Source: JAUNSR01 sp036655755
GTDB lineage: Bacteria; Bacteroidota; Bacteroidia; Bacteroidales; JAUNSR01
Direction: 5' to 3'
Assembly: GCA_036655755.1 (NCBI GenBank)
Contig: JAVVPN010000002.1
Location: 1-64,000, forward strand
Length of the DNA stretch: 64,000 nucleotides
The position numbers and the translations under genes were made by a program. The notes beneath the pieces were generated by a model, which did not search any database, was not told the origin of the DNA, and saw only the letters and a list, made by a program, of their open reading frames with translations. Shown piece by piece: positions 52,010 to 60,968 of the stretch. Positions within the stretch are counted from its first letter, which is position 1. Each line of letters opens with the position of its first letter.

Positions 52010-55000
52010 TTATTTAGCGTTTGCTTCTACCCATTTACGTGCATTAACGAAAGCTTCGATCCAAGGAGTAACCTGGTCGATGTTTTTGCGATTCTGCGGA
52101 TAGTATGCCCACTGCCATGGGAAGATTGCTCTTTCCAGGTGAGGCATCATTGCCAAGTGGCGTCCGTCTGCAGAAGCAAGTCCAGCAATCGCTGCCGGTG
52201 ATCCGTTCGGATTTGCCGGATATGCATCGTATGTATAGTTTGCAATTACATTGTATTCGGAAATTGCTTTCGGCAACTGGAATTTTCCTTCACCGTGAGC
52301 GATCCAAACGCCTAGTTTAGATCCCGACAACGAACCGAACATTACAGAGTTATTCTGTGGAATTGTCAATCCAACGAAGTTCGATTCGAATTTGTGCGAA
52401 TCGTTGTGAAGCATTTTCGGTTTCACATCGTCGTTAGGAGTCAGCAATCCAAGTTCAACCATTAGCTGGCAACCGTTGCAGATACCCAATGAAAGCGTAT
52501 CAGGGCGTGCGTAGAAATTGTCGAGCGCTTTTTTCGCTTTCTCATTCCACAAGAAGCCTCCGGCCCAACCTTTTGCAGATCCGCAAACGTCAGAGTTAGA
52601 GAATCCGCCACAGAATACGATCATGTTTACATCTTCAAGCGTTTCGCGTCCGCTGATCAGGTCGGTCATGTGAACGTCTTTCACGTCGAATCCGGCCAGA
52701 TAAAGCGAGTAAGCCATTTCACGGTCGCCATTTACCCCTTTCTCACGGATGATAGCCGCTTTTACGCCGCTTTTCTCACGACGCTCAGGAGAGATGCCGT
52801 ATGCCGAAAGTTTGCCTTTGAATTCGTTGTTGAACGCAACCTGAAGCGGTTGTTTCTTGTAGTTTTCGAAACGAGCTTTCGCCAATGTTTCGCCACTCTG
52901 ACGGCGATCCAACAGGTAAGATGATTCGAACCATGTATCGCGTAGCGCGTCGATATCGAATGAATAGTTTGCTTTATCTTTCTTGATGTCGAGTGTGCGT
53001 CCGTTGGTTGTTTTACCGATGCGAAGGAATCCTACGCCGGCTTCTTCTAAAATCTTCTCTGCCGCGTTTTTGTCTGAAACCTGCAGGATGATACCCGGAT
53101 TTTCGCTGAACAGGATTTTTACGATATCTTCTTCTGCAATGTCAGAAAGGTTGATCGACAAACCACCTGTTGTGTTGGCGAATGTCATTTCAAGCAAGGT
53201 AGTAAGCATACCTCCCGCTGAAATATCGTGACCTGCCAATACCAGGTTTTTATTGATCAGTTCCTGAACGGCGTTGAATGTATCTGCGAAATATTCGAAA
53301 TCCTGAACGGTTGGTGTTTCGTTGCCCAGTTTGCCCAATGTCTGAGCAAAAGCAGAACCACCCAATTTATATGAATCGAAAGAGAAATCGATGTAGTAAA
53401 GCGGCGCTTTCTCATCGTTTACCACTACCGGCGAAACCACTTTCTTTACATCCGATACTTCAGCACCGGCAGAAATGATAACACAACCCNNNNNNNNNNT
53501 AAACTTTTTCGTCGCCATATTTCTGAGTCATCGACAAAGAGTCTTTACCCGTAGGAATATTGATGCCCAGTTCGCAAGCGAATTCCGAACAAGCTTCAAC
53601 CGCTTTGTACAGGCGAGCGTCTTCACCTTCGTTTTTACAAGGCCACATCCAGTTAGCACTTAGCGATACGCTTGCCAAACCTTCTGTAAGCGGAGCGAAT
53701 ACGATATTTGTAAGTGCTTCGGCAGTAGCGATAACAGAACCGGCTGCCGGATCGATCATAGCAACCTGTGGCGCATGTCCGATTGATGTAGCGATACCCG
53801 CGTTGCCACGGTAATCTAACGCAACCACACCGCAGTCGCTTAGCGGAAGCTGAATTTCACCCTGACACTGCTGACGAGCTACTTTACCTGTTACCGAACG
53901 GTCAACTTTATTTGTCAACCAATCTTTACAAGCCACCGCTTCAAGCTGAAGTACGTCCTGGATATACTGGTTTAGCTGATCCTGCGCATAAACAGGCGCT
54001 TCGAACGATTCTTCTACCGTATTGTCGGTCATCACCGTGCGCGGTGCTTTTCCGAACATATCTTCCAGTTTCAAATCGATTGGACGCTCGCCGTTGCCTT
54101 GTTCGAAAACGAACTTCATATCGTCGGTTGTTTCACCCACCACATAGAACGGAGCACGTTCGCGATCGGCAATACGCTGTACGCGTTCGATATCCTGCTC
54201 TTTGATCAGCATACCCATACGTTCCTGTGACTCGTTACCGGCAATTTCTTTTGCGGAAAGAGTAGGGTCGCCCACCGGTAGTTTGTCCATGTGGATGATA
54301 CCCCCTGTAGCTTCGATCAATTCAGAAAGTGCGTTCAGGTGACCACCTGCACCATGGTCATGGATAGAAACGATTGGGTTTACATCTGATTCGGCAAGAG
54401 CGCGAACCACATTGGCTGCACGTTTCTGCATTTCCGGATTGGCACGTTGTACGGCATTCAGTTCGATCGCGTTGTCGTAAACCCCTGTTTCAACAGAAGA
54501 AACGGCACCACCACCCATACCGATGCGGTAGTTGTCGCCACCCATCACTACGACTTTGTCGCCGGGAACCGGTTCGCCTTTCAACGCATCGCGCATCGTA
54601 CCGTAGCCTACACCACCGGCAAGCATGATTACTTTATCGAAAGCGAATTTCTTTTTGTTTTCTTCGTGCTCGAATGTCAGCAAAGAACCGCAGATAAGTG
54701 GCTGTCCGAATTTGTTCCCGAAGTCGGAAGCACCGTTTGACGCCTTGATCAGAATCTGTTCGGGAGTCTGATATAACCACGCACGCTCTTTCATCGAAAG
54801 TTCCCATTTACGGTTCTCTTTCGTACGCGGATAAGAGGTCATGTAAACCGCAGTACCGGCAATCGGCAAAGAGGCTTTACCTCCACCCAAACGGTCGCGG
54901 ATTTCACCACCGGTACCTGTAGCCGCACCATTGAAAGGCTCTACGGTAGTTGGGAAGTTATGCGTTTCCGCTTTGAGCGAAATAACGGTTTTAATATCTT

Positions 55001-55706
55001 TAATCTGGAAATAATCGGGTTGGTCGGGATTCGCAGGCGCGAATTGTTCAACAACAGGTCCGGCATTGAAAGCCACGTTGTCTTTATAGGCAGAAACGAG
55101 ACGGTTAGGGTTTGTCTCAGAAGTTTTTCGGATTAGTTTAAACAGAGAAGACTCTTTTTCTTCGCCATCAATAACAAATACACCGTTGAAGATTTTATGG
55201 CGGCAGTGCTCAGAGTTTACTTGAGAAAAGCCGAATACTTCGCTATCAGTGAGTTTTCGTCCGATACGTTCGCTTACCTGATTTAAGTACTCAATTTCAT
55301 CTTCGCTAAGCGCAAGCCCTTCTTGTTTATTATAGGCAGCGATATCTTCGATGTAAAGAATCGGTTCCGGTTGCTTGTTGATTGTGAAGATCTCTTGCGA
55401 TAATCCGTTGTAGATGCGTTGCAGCATCGGGTCGTGGTCAGCATTTTCGCTATTTACCGGGAAATATTCTTCAATGCGAAGAATTCCTTTCAATCCCATG
55501 TTTTGGGTGATTTCGACAGCGTTGGTACTCCATGGCGTAATCATCTCTTTACGAGGGCCGACAAACCATCCCGCCAGCGTTTGGTCGGGAAGAGCTTCAG
55601 CATCGCTAAAAAGCCAACTTAATTTCTTAATCTCTTCGGAAGAGAACGTGTGATCGGCAGAAGCCGCAATCACCGTCTGAGCGGGAGTTTTAAAGAAAAG
55701 AATCAT
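52010..55706 (-). CDS. purL: Phosphoribosylformylglycinamidine synthase PurL, split by an assembly gap
   Basis: Large single-chain PurL of purine synthesis, about 1230 aa, converting FGAR to FGAM with ATP and glutamine. The N-terminal and synthetase part is read from 55706 leftward (QVNSEHCRHKIFNG, GGEIRDRLGGGKASL, GVGYGTMRDA); the rest, with the glutaminase Cys in LGICNGCQLM and the HGEGKF motif, ends at 52010. The two parts are in different frames because of ten N at 53490-53499. The left side ends DEKV-Tyr (TAn) and the right begins GCVIISAGAEV, so only about five residues are missing. The gene is therefore probably intact in the organism. Confidence 0.93.
53490..53499. other. Ten-base assembly gap inside purL
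   Basis: Run of ten N. The flanking frames fit only if the true length is a multiple of three; six bases would give Tyr-Ala-Pro-Gly at the join, matching the family pattern as I remember it. Ten is thus likely a placeholder. Confidence 0.9.
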
Positions 55707-55775
55707 TTTATTTTGTACTTGTTAGTAAGGCACATTTAAAATAGCACTCCGAAAGGGAAATTACCATTTGTGCCG

Positions 55776-55805
55776 CAAAATTAAGCAAAACCCACGTCAC
55801 ACAAA
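55776..55805 (-). promoter_or_regulatory. Promoter of purL
   Basis: On the minus strand, TTTG at 55805-55802 and TAATTTTG at 55783-55776 are 18 bp apart, close to the Bacteroidetes consensus. The rest of the 371-bp gap to the LysE gene holds AT-rich sequence in which I see nothing else. Confidence 0.6.
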
Positions 55806-56011
55806 AGATTCTTGCGAAACAATTTGCGCTAAAATGATCTTTATTCTTTTGGCGGGGTATCTTTTCAAGGGTAAGACGAGAGAGGAATAGTAACATGAAA
55901 AAACAGAAAAGAGTAAGGATTTGATGAAAATAGATGCGATTATATCAGAAACCGGATAGGGAAATATGTAAAAATAAAACCTACGTTTATGAAATAAACT
56001 TTTTAACACCT

Positions 56012-56019
56012 ATCTTTGC
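56012..56019 (+). promoter_or_regulatory. -7 element of the LysE gene
   Basis: Reads TATCTTTG, matching TAnnTTTG, 58 bp upstream of the start codon. Confidence 0.5.
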
Positions 56020-56077
56020 AATATAGAGATTGTAAAAAAAATATTAAAGTAAAGAGAAAAGGAAAGAAGTGAGTGTG

Positions 56078-56815
56078 ATGATTTATACTATCATCTGGGG
56101 TATCGTTATTGGGATATTGGTTTCAGCACCGCTGGGACCGATTGGTGTTCTTGTTATTCAACGAACGCTCAACAAAGGACGACATGCCGGATTGATGACC
56201 GGGTTAGGAGCTTCTGTATCGGATGTATTATATGCGTTGGTATCAGGATTAGGTTTGTCGTTTATTGTTGATTTTGTAAATAACAATCAATCGGCACTAC
56301 AGATCGTTGGCAGCATCGTAATTTTCATCTTCGGGTTTTATTTATGGAAAAAGAACCCCCTGCAGGATTTGAATGCCGCTCAGGTTTCGAATACTTCGCA
56401 TGCCACTTATTTTGCCACGGGATTTGTGCTGACATTATCCAATCCGTTGATTATCTTTTTTTACATGGCCTTGTTTGCACGAACCAACTTCCTGATGGAT
56501 GCGCATACACCCTATCATTACCTTGTCGGATATCTGGCAGTAGCGGCGGGAGCACTGATTTGGTGGTTCTTTATAACATGGGCTATGAACAAGGCTCGTA
56601 ATCACTTTAAAATCCGTAGCTTGTTTCTTGTAAACAAGATTATTGCGATTGTTATGATTATTATTTCAATCGTAGGATTCGTGCTGGGGATAATCGCAGA
56701 ATTTGAAAAACTCAAAAAGCCAAAAGAAACAGACCTTACAGAAAATATTTATGGAACAGACAAAAAAACATTTGAAAGTTCCCTTTATTGCGGAATTAGA
56801 CCGAGGATCGCTTGA
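56078..56815 (+). CDS. LysE family exporter
   Basis: A 245-aa inner-membrane protein with about six hydrophobic segments and the LysE-family signature near the N-terminus (SAPLGPIGVLVIQRTLNKGRHAGLMTGLGASVSDVLYA). The family exports amino acids or related small molecules. ATG 56078 is chosen, with AAGGAAAG upstream; GTG codons three and one codons earlier are possible. The last 22 codons overlap the start of the next gene by 65 bp in another frame, so the C-terminal tail (after about 220) is likely not conserved. Confidence 0.85.
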   Translation: MIYTIIWGIVIGILVSAPLGPIGVLVIQRTLNKGRHAGLMTGLGASVSDVLYALVSGLGLSFIVDFVNNNQSALQIVGSIVIFIFGFYLWKKNPLQDLNAAQVSNTSHATYFATGFVLTLSNPLIIFFYMALFARTNFLMDAHTPYHYLVGYLAVAAGALIWWFFITWAMNKARNHFKIRSLFLVNKIIAIVMIIISIVGFVLGIIAEFEKLKKPKETDLTENIYGTDKKTFESSLYCGIRPRIA

Positions 56816-57407
56816 AGAAGCGTGTCATCTATTGGTTGAAAAAGGATGTGTGCATAGCATGTCGGCAGTAAACTGGGGTGATAATTATTCCTATAAGCCG
56901 GTAGCATCTTTTAGTCTTGCGCATGGTAAGAACGATTTGTATGTACGCTTTTTCGTTCATGGTAATTGCCTGCGCGCTGTAAATCATACCGACCAGTCGC
57001 CGGTAGAAGAGGATAGTTGCGTAGGACTTGTACTTCGGAATCAAGATTCAGATCAGATTTTCGATTTTGCGTTTAATTGTATCGGCACCTGTCTGGCCAC
57101 GCGAAAAACGGCTACCGAAAAGCACTTGCTCGACATTTCGCTTTTACGAAGCATACGTCGTTTTACCGATTTGCAGCCACGGGCTTTCTGCGAAATGGAA
57201 GGATTATTCCATTGGCAGGTAGTGGTTGCGCTCCCATTTCATTTACTTGGAATAACAAGTGAAACACTTCCATTCGTATTATCCGGAAATTTTTATAAAC
57301 GAGCAGATGCTACGGCATTACCACATTATCTGAGTTGGATTCCTGTGAAAAATGCTCATCCGGACTTTGCTCATCCTGAATGTTTGGGAGAGCTGGTGCT
57401 GGAATAG
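56751..57407 (+). CDS. Carbohydrate-binding family 9-like protein
   Basis: A 218-aa protein of the CBM9-like/DUF1083 type, with the motif AVNWGDNYSYKPVASFSLAHG near the N-terminus, then LYVRFFVHGNCLRAVNHTDQSPVEEDSCV, and later strands. No signal peptide is visible, so it is probably cytoplasmic. Its function is unknown. It overlaps the LysE gene by 65 bp at its start and the convergent hydrolase gene by 98 bp at its end, an unusually compressed arrangement. Both overlaps lie outside the best conserved part. Confidence 0.75.
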   Translation: MEQTKKHLKVPFIAELDRGSLEEACHLLVEKGCVHSMSAVNWGDNYSYKPVASFSLAHGKNDLYVRFFVHGNCLRAVNHTDQSPVEEDSCVGLVLRNQDSDQIFDFAFNCIGTCLATRKTATEKHLLDISLLRSIRRFTDLQPRAFCEMEGLFHWQVVVALPFHLLGITSETLPFVLSGNFYKRADATALPHYLSWIPVKNAHPDFAHPECLGELVLE

Positions 57408-58212
57408 CTCTGAAATGCCTGCCAACCTTCTTTATTTTTATTCCGGTGGTATACGCATCATGATAAAAAATCAGGGTGGCATTTTCTGCAGCCACTCTTT
57501 CAAGCAAACGTACGCGCTCTTCTGCTGATATTTCTGCCATTAAATCAAATGCGGAAATCGAGTCTATATGTAGATTAAGCGCCAATGGTATTACATCTCC
57601 CGCAAACACAAAGCAATCTTCGTCGGTACGGATAAAACTTACCAGCTGTCCCGGCGTATGGCCGTCGAATAAGGACACTTCAATTTCGGGGGTGATAAAT
57701 GTAGTTGAGTCTATTAGCCTTAGGTGAGGGCTTTGTTGTAGAAACAGCGTATTTTCATAAAAATAGGCGTCAGCATCGAGTAATCCCGGATGAAGATGAT
57801 GTTGCCATTGTGATTTCGAAATATAATAGGTGGCATTCGGGAATACAGGTGTAATATTACCCCCTTCATCTGTTTCCGTCAATCCTCCGCAATGATCAAA
57901 ATGAAGGTGGGAGAGAACGATATCGGTAACATCATTTGGATGGACACCGTGCTCCCAAAGTAAATGCTTCAAGTCTTTTTGCTGGAAAAAGCCATAGGGA
58001 ATCATCCTTTTATCCGGTTTGATACCGGCCCCGGTATCGAAAATCACTATTTTGTCTTTCTTTTTGTAGATAAGGCAGCGCATTGCCATCCGGCAAAGAT
58101 TATTGTTATCTGCCGGATAGTGCCTGAGCCATATTGACTTAGGTAGTAAGCCGAACATGGCACCCCCGTCAGAATGAAAAAATCCTGTTTCTAATGTGCT
58201 TAACTTCGTCAT
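57310..58212 (-). CDS. Metallo-beta-lactamase fold hydrolase
   Basis: A 300-aa soluble hydrolase of the AHL-lactonase/MBL type. Metal ligands are in LSHLHFDHCGG (HxHxDH), DGHTPGQL (His), FAGDVIP (Asp) and IFYHDAYT (His). Such proteins act as lactonases, esterases or thioesterases; substrate unknown. The last 33 or so residues (PAPALPNIQDEQSPDEHF...) are polar, unlike the fold, and overlap the convergent CBM9-like gene by 98 bp, so this tail is probably disordered. Confidence 0.88.
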   Translation of the reverse strand: MTKLSTLETGFFHSDGGAMFGLLPKSIWLRHYPADNNNLCRMAMRCLIYKKKDKIVIFDTGAGIKPDKRMIPYGFFQQKDLKHLLWEHGVHPNDVTDIVLSHLHFDHCGGLTETDEGGNITPVFPNATYYISKSQWQHHLHPGLLDADAYFYENTLFLQQSPHLRLIDSTTFITPEIEVSLFDGHTPGQLVSFIRTDEDCFVFAGDVIPLALNLHIDSISAFDLMAEISAEERVRLLERVAAENATLIFYHDAYTTGIKIKKVGRHFRAIPAPALPNIQDEQSPDEHFSQESNSDNVVMP

Positions 58213-58326
58213 TTAGTATTAAATTTGCACCAAATCTATGGATTATTTTAATTAATCGGACAACGCTTGTTATAAAAGTTGTGGCAATAATTTATTGTCA
58301 CACTGAAACACTAATGAATATATCAA

Positions 58327-59232
58327 ATGAAAAGAATTCATCTTATCTCTGTCGGAGATTCACGCCTATGCGAGTTAGCGATAGCATTGAAAGCTAAAGG
58401 GCATCAGGTTACTTGCTCCGGAGCGGATATAATGGAATCGGAGAGAGAGAAGCTTAAAAAACACGATCTGCTCCCTGCACAGGAGGGATGGTGGCCGGAA
58501 GTGCTGGATAAAGAGTATGACTATGTTATTCCCGCAAACGATTTATCGATTGATAACCCGGAATTGCAACGTGCGAAGGAACTGAATTTATTAGTGCTTT
58601 CTTTCCCGGAATATATTTTCCACCGCTTCAAAAACAAATCACGTATGCTTGTTGGCGGATCAAAAGGAAAAGATTCCATCATTGAAATGGTGTATTATGC
58701 TTTGCGTAAGAACAATCTGCTTTTCGATTATGTTTTTTCTGAAGGTATAAATAATGATCCGGCGCTTAACTGGAGTTATGATGCGCGCATGGCTATTCTG
58801 GAAGATGATACTACATTCTCTCCTTTTATCAAAAAGCAGATCAATGAGTACTATCGGCCGCATATTTTTGTACTTTCGGATATTACCCGCGAAAAAGAGG
58901 AGCAAACGGATGCCGAGTATATTCTGACGTTGAAACGGATGATCTCATCAATAGAACGCGACGGAAAGTTTATTTATAAGCAAAATGAGCCCTTACTAGC
59001 CGAACTGGCAGAATCGGTGCGGGAAGATATCACGGCAATGCCTTTTGGCGAACATACCATTAAGGAAACGGAAGAGGGAATTTTTCTAGCATCCCGTTTC
59101 GGCGATTTCAAAGTGAATCGTAAAAATCCGGTATTCCTCGAAAATCTGAATGCGGCGCGTATTGCCTGCCGTCAGTTGGGATTGCAGGATAAGGACTTCT
59201 ATGAAGCAATTTCTGAATATAGTTTTCTTTAA
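58327..59232 (+). CDS. Shortened Mur-ligase-like protein
   Basis: A 301-aa protein clearly related to MurC/Mpl peptidoglycan ligases over its length: a Rossmann-like N-terminal domain (IHLISVGDSRLCELAIALKAKGHQVTCSG), then PANDLSIDNPELQRAKELNL. The P-loop (GTHGKTT in Mur ligases) reads GGSKGKDS at 110-117, and the catalytic loop (EYDTAFFDK type) reads ILEDDTTFSPFIKK with the following DH replaced. The C-terminal ligand-binding domain is missing; Mur ligases are about 450 aa. It ends with its own stop. It is thus likely not an active ligase by the normal mechanism. DUF4924 follows at 19 bp. Confidence 0.8.
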   Translation: MKRIHLISVGDSRLCELAIALKAKGHQVTCSGADIMESEREKLKKHDLLPAQEGWWPEVLDKEYDYVIPANDLSIDNPELQRAKELNLLVLSFPEYIFHRFKNKSRMLVGGSKGKDSIIEMVYYALRKNNLLFDYVFSEGINNDPALNWSYDARMAILEDDTTFSPFIKKQINEYYRPHIFVLSDITREKEEQTDAEYILTLKRMISSIERDGKFIYKQNEPLLAELAESVREDITAMPFGEHTIKETEEGIFLASRFGDFKVNRKNPVFLENLNAARIACRQLGLQDKDFYEAISEYSFL

Positions 59233-59251
59233 ATAAAAATCTTGATTCGAT

Positions 59252-59797
59252 ATGTTGATAGCCAATCAGAAAAAGAAAGAAAATATTGCTGAGTATCTGC
59301 TCTATATGTGGCAGGTAGAAGATACGATCCGGGCGAACAAGCTGGATATTGATCTGATTCAGCAAAATATCATTGATAAATACGATCAACCCGAAGAGGT
59401 GAAACACGAGATGCGTGAATGGTATGAAAATCTGATTGAGATGATGCGTATTGAGCAGAAACAGGAATCGGGCCATTTGCAGATCAATAAAAATGTATTG
59501 ATCGATCTGACGGATCTGCATCAGCGCTTGCTCAAATCGAGCAAAGAACCTTTCTATACGGCTGCTTTTTATAAAACGCTTCCTTACATTGTAGAGCTGC
59601 GTAGTAAAATGGGGGATGAAAAAGTAGGTGAGTTGGAGACTTGTTTTCTGGCACTGTACGGAGTCTTAATGCTCCGCCTGCAGGGTAAACCTGTTTCGGA
59701 AGAGACCATGAATGCAGTTCGCCAAATCAGTACTTTGCTGGCTATTCTTGCCGAAAAGTACAATATGGAAAAGAAGGGTGAACTGGAACTAGAGTAG
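59252..59797 (+). CDS. DUF4924 family protein
   Basis: A 181-aa soluble, helical protein with a DUF4924-type N-terminus (NIAEYLLYMWQVEDTIRANKLDI) and many charged residues. No signal, no membrane segment, no catalytic motif that I recognise. It follows the Mur-like gene by 19 bp, and this linkage may carry functional meaning. It ends before a terminator. Confidence 0.75.
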   Translation: MLIANQKKKENIAEYLLYMWQVEDTIRANKLDIDLIQQNIIDKYDQPEEVKHEMREWYENLIEMMRIEQKQESGHLQINKNVLIDLTDLHQRLLKSSKEPFYTAAFYKTLPYIVELRSKMGDEKVGELETCFLALYGVLMLRLQGKPVSEETMNAVRQISTLLAILAEKYNMEKKGELELE

Positions 59798-59825
59798 AGT
59801 TTATCGGAAAAAAATAAATTGTAAA

Positions 59826-59853
59826 GAAAGACGCTTCGAGAGGGGCGTCTTTC
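59826..59853 (+). terminator. Terminator after DUF4924
   Basis: A 9-bp stem (59826-59834 with 59845-59853, GAAAGACGC and complement), followed by seven T. Confidence 0.85.
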
Positions 59854-59874
59854 TTTTTTTTATCAAAACTTTCG

Positions 59875-59882
59875 TAAGTTTG
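59875..59882 (+). promoter_or_regulatory. -7 element of rfbD
   Basis: Reads TAAGTTTG, matching TAnnTTTG, 34 bp upstream of the start codon. Confidence 0.5.
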
Positions 59883-59916
59883 AATTTTTAAGTGAAGACT
59901 CTGAATTAAAAATCAT

Positions 59917-60783
59917 ATGAAAAATATTCTTGTTACCGGCTCGAATGGCCAACTGGGTAATGAAATTCGCGTATTAAGCAGTAATTATCCGGATCTTAAT
60001 TTTTGGTTTACCGATGTTGCAGAATTGGATATTTGTGACTTGGATGCAATTCGTGATTATGTTGCCGACAAGCCGCTTTATGCGATTATTAATTGCGCGG
60101 CTTATACAGCGGTGGATAAGGCTGAATCGGATCGGGAGTTGTGTGAAGCGATTAATGCGCAGGCTCCGGCCAATCTAGGGGTTGTGGCAACGGAAAAGGG
60201 GGCGAAGATGATTCAGGTTTCGACCGATTATGTATATAGCGGTACGGCTTGTAAACCTTATACGGAGTCGGATCCGGTGGCTCCGGTTTCTGTCTACGGA
60301 ATCACAAAACTCGAAGGAGAGAAGCGGTTGCTTGCTGTTTGCGAGAATAGCGTGATTTTGAGAACATCGTGGCTTTATTCTTCTTTTGGGAATAATTTTG
60401 TAAAAACGATGATTCGCTTAGGCAATGAGCGGCCACAGTTGGGGGTGATTTTTGATCAGGTGGGGACGCCGACTTATGCGCGCGACCTTGCCGATGTTAT
60501 TCTGAAGTTGATTATGGCGCCCGAATTTGTTATCGGTATCTATAATTATTCGAATGAAGGGGTATGCAGCTGGTACGATTTTGCCCGTAAAATTCATGAG
60601 TTGGCAGGAATTGTCACTTGTGAGGTGAAACCGATTGAAACAGCAGATTATCCTACGCCGGCACAACGCCCGCATTACAGCGTAATGAATAAGAAAAAGC
60701 TAAAAAACAGATTCGGAATAGCCATTCCGCATTGGGAGGAAAGTTTACGCGAATGTATGGTTCAATTAGCTTCGATACACTAA
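59917..60783 (+). CDS. rfbD: dTDP-4-dehydrorhamnose reductase RfbD
   Basis: A 288-aa NAD(P)H-dependent short-chain reductase that makes dTDP-L-rhamnose for surface polysaccharides. The nucleotide-binding motif VTGSNGQLGNE (6-16), the substrate motif NCAAYTAVDKAE, STDYVYSG and the catalytic YGITKLEGEK (Tyr and Lys) are all present. The rest of the rhamnose pathway (rfbA, B, C) is not nearby. It has its own promoter and terminator. Confidence 0.94.
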   Translation: MKNILVTGSNGQLGNEIRVLSSNYPDLNFWFTDVAELDICDLDAIRDYVADKPLYAIINCAAYTAVDKAESDRELCEAINAQAPANLGVVATEKGAKMIQVSTDYVYSGTACKPYTESDPVAPVSVYGITKLEGEKRLLAVCENSVILRTSWLYSSFGNNFVKTMIRLGNERPQLGVIFDQVGTPTYARDLADVILKLIMAPEFVIGIYNYSNEGVCSWYDFARKIHELAGIVTCEVKPIETADYPTPAQRPHYSVMNKKKLKNRFGIAIPHWEESLRECMVQLASIH

Positions 60784-60818
60784 AGACAATAAATTTATTT
60801 AATAATGTATTAAAAACG

Positions 60819-60845
60819 GGCGGATTAAGTAAATCCGCCTTTTTT
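60819..60845 (+). terminator. Terminator of rfbD
   Basis: An 8-bp stem GGCGGATT (60819-60826) with AATCCGCC (60832-60839), followed by TTTTTT. Confidence 0.85.
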
Positions 60846-60883
60846 AATATCCTTCCGCTTTATGTAATTCGCTGATTTTCGAT

Positions 60884-60891
60884 TACTTTTG
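60884..60891 (+). promoter_or_regulatory. -7 element of prfC
   Basis: Reads TACTTTTG, matching TAnnTTTG, 77 bp upstream of the start codon. Confidence 0.45.
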
Positions 60892-60968
60892 CACCCTGAA
60901 AAATCTTTTTATAAATATAGAATGATCGCATCGTTTATTTTTTGAAATGATGTGTAAAGAGTATAAGC

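Noticed and set aside
53460..53518. Frameshift in purL
   Set aside because: The change of frame coincides with the ten N, so it is an artefact of gap size.
55797..56009. Leftward 70-codon frame in the purL-lysE gap
   Set aside because: Overlaps the purL promoter region, has no recognisable motif and an AT-driven composition.
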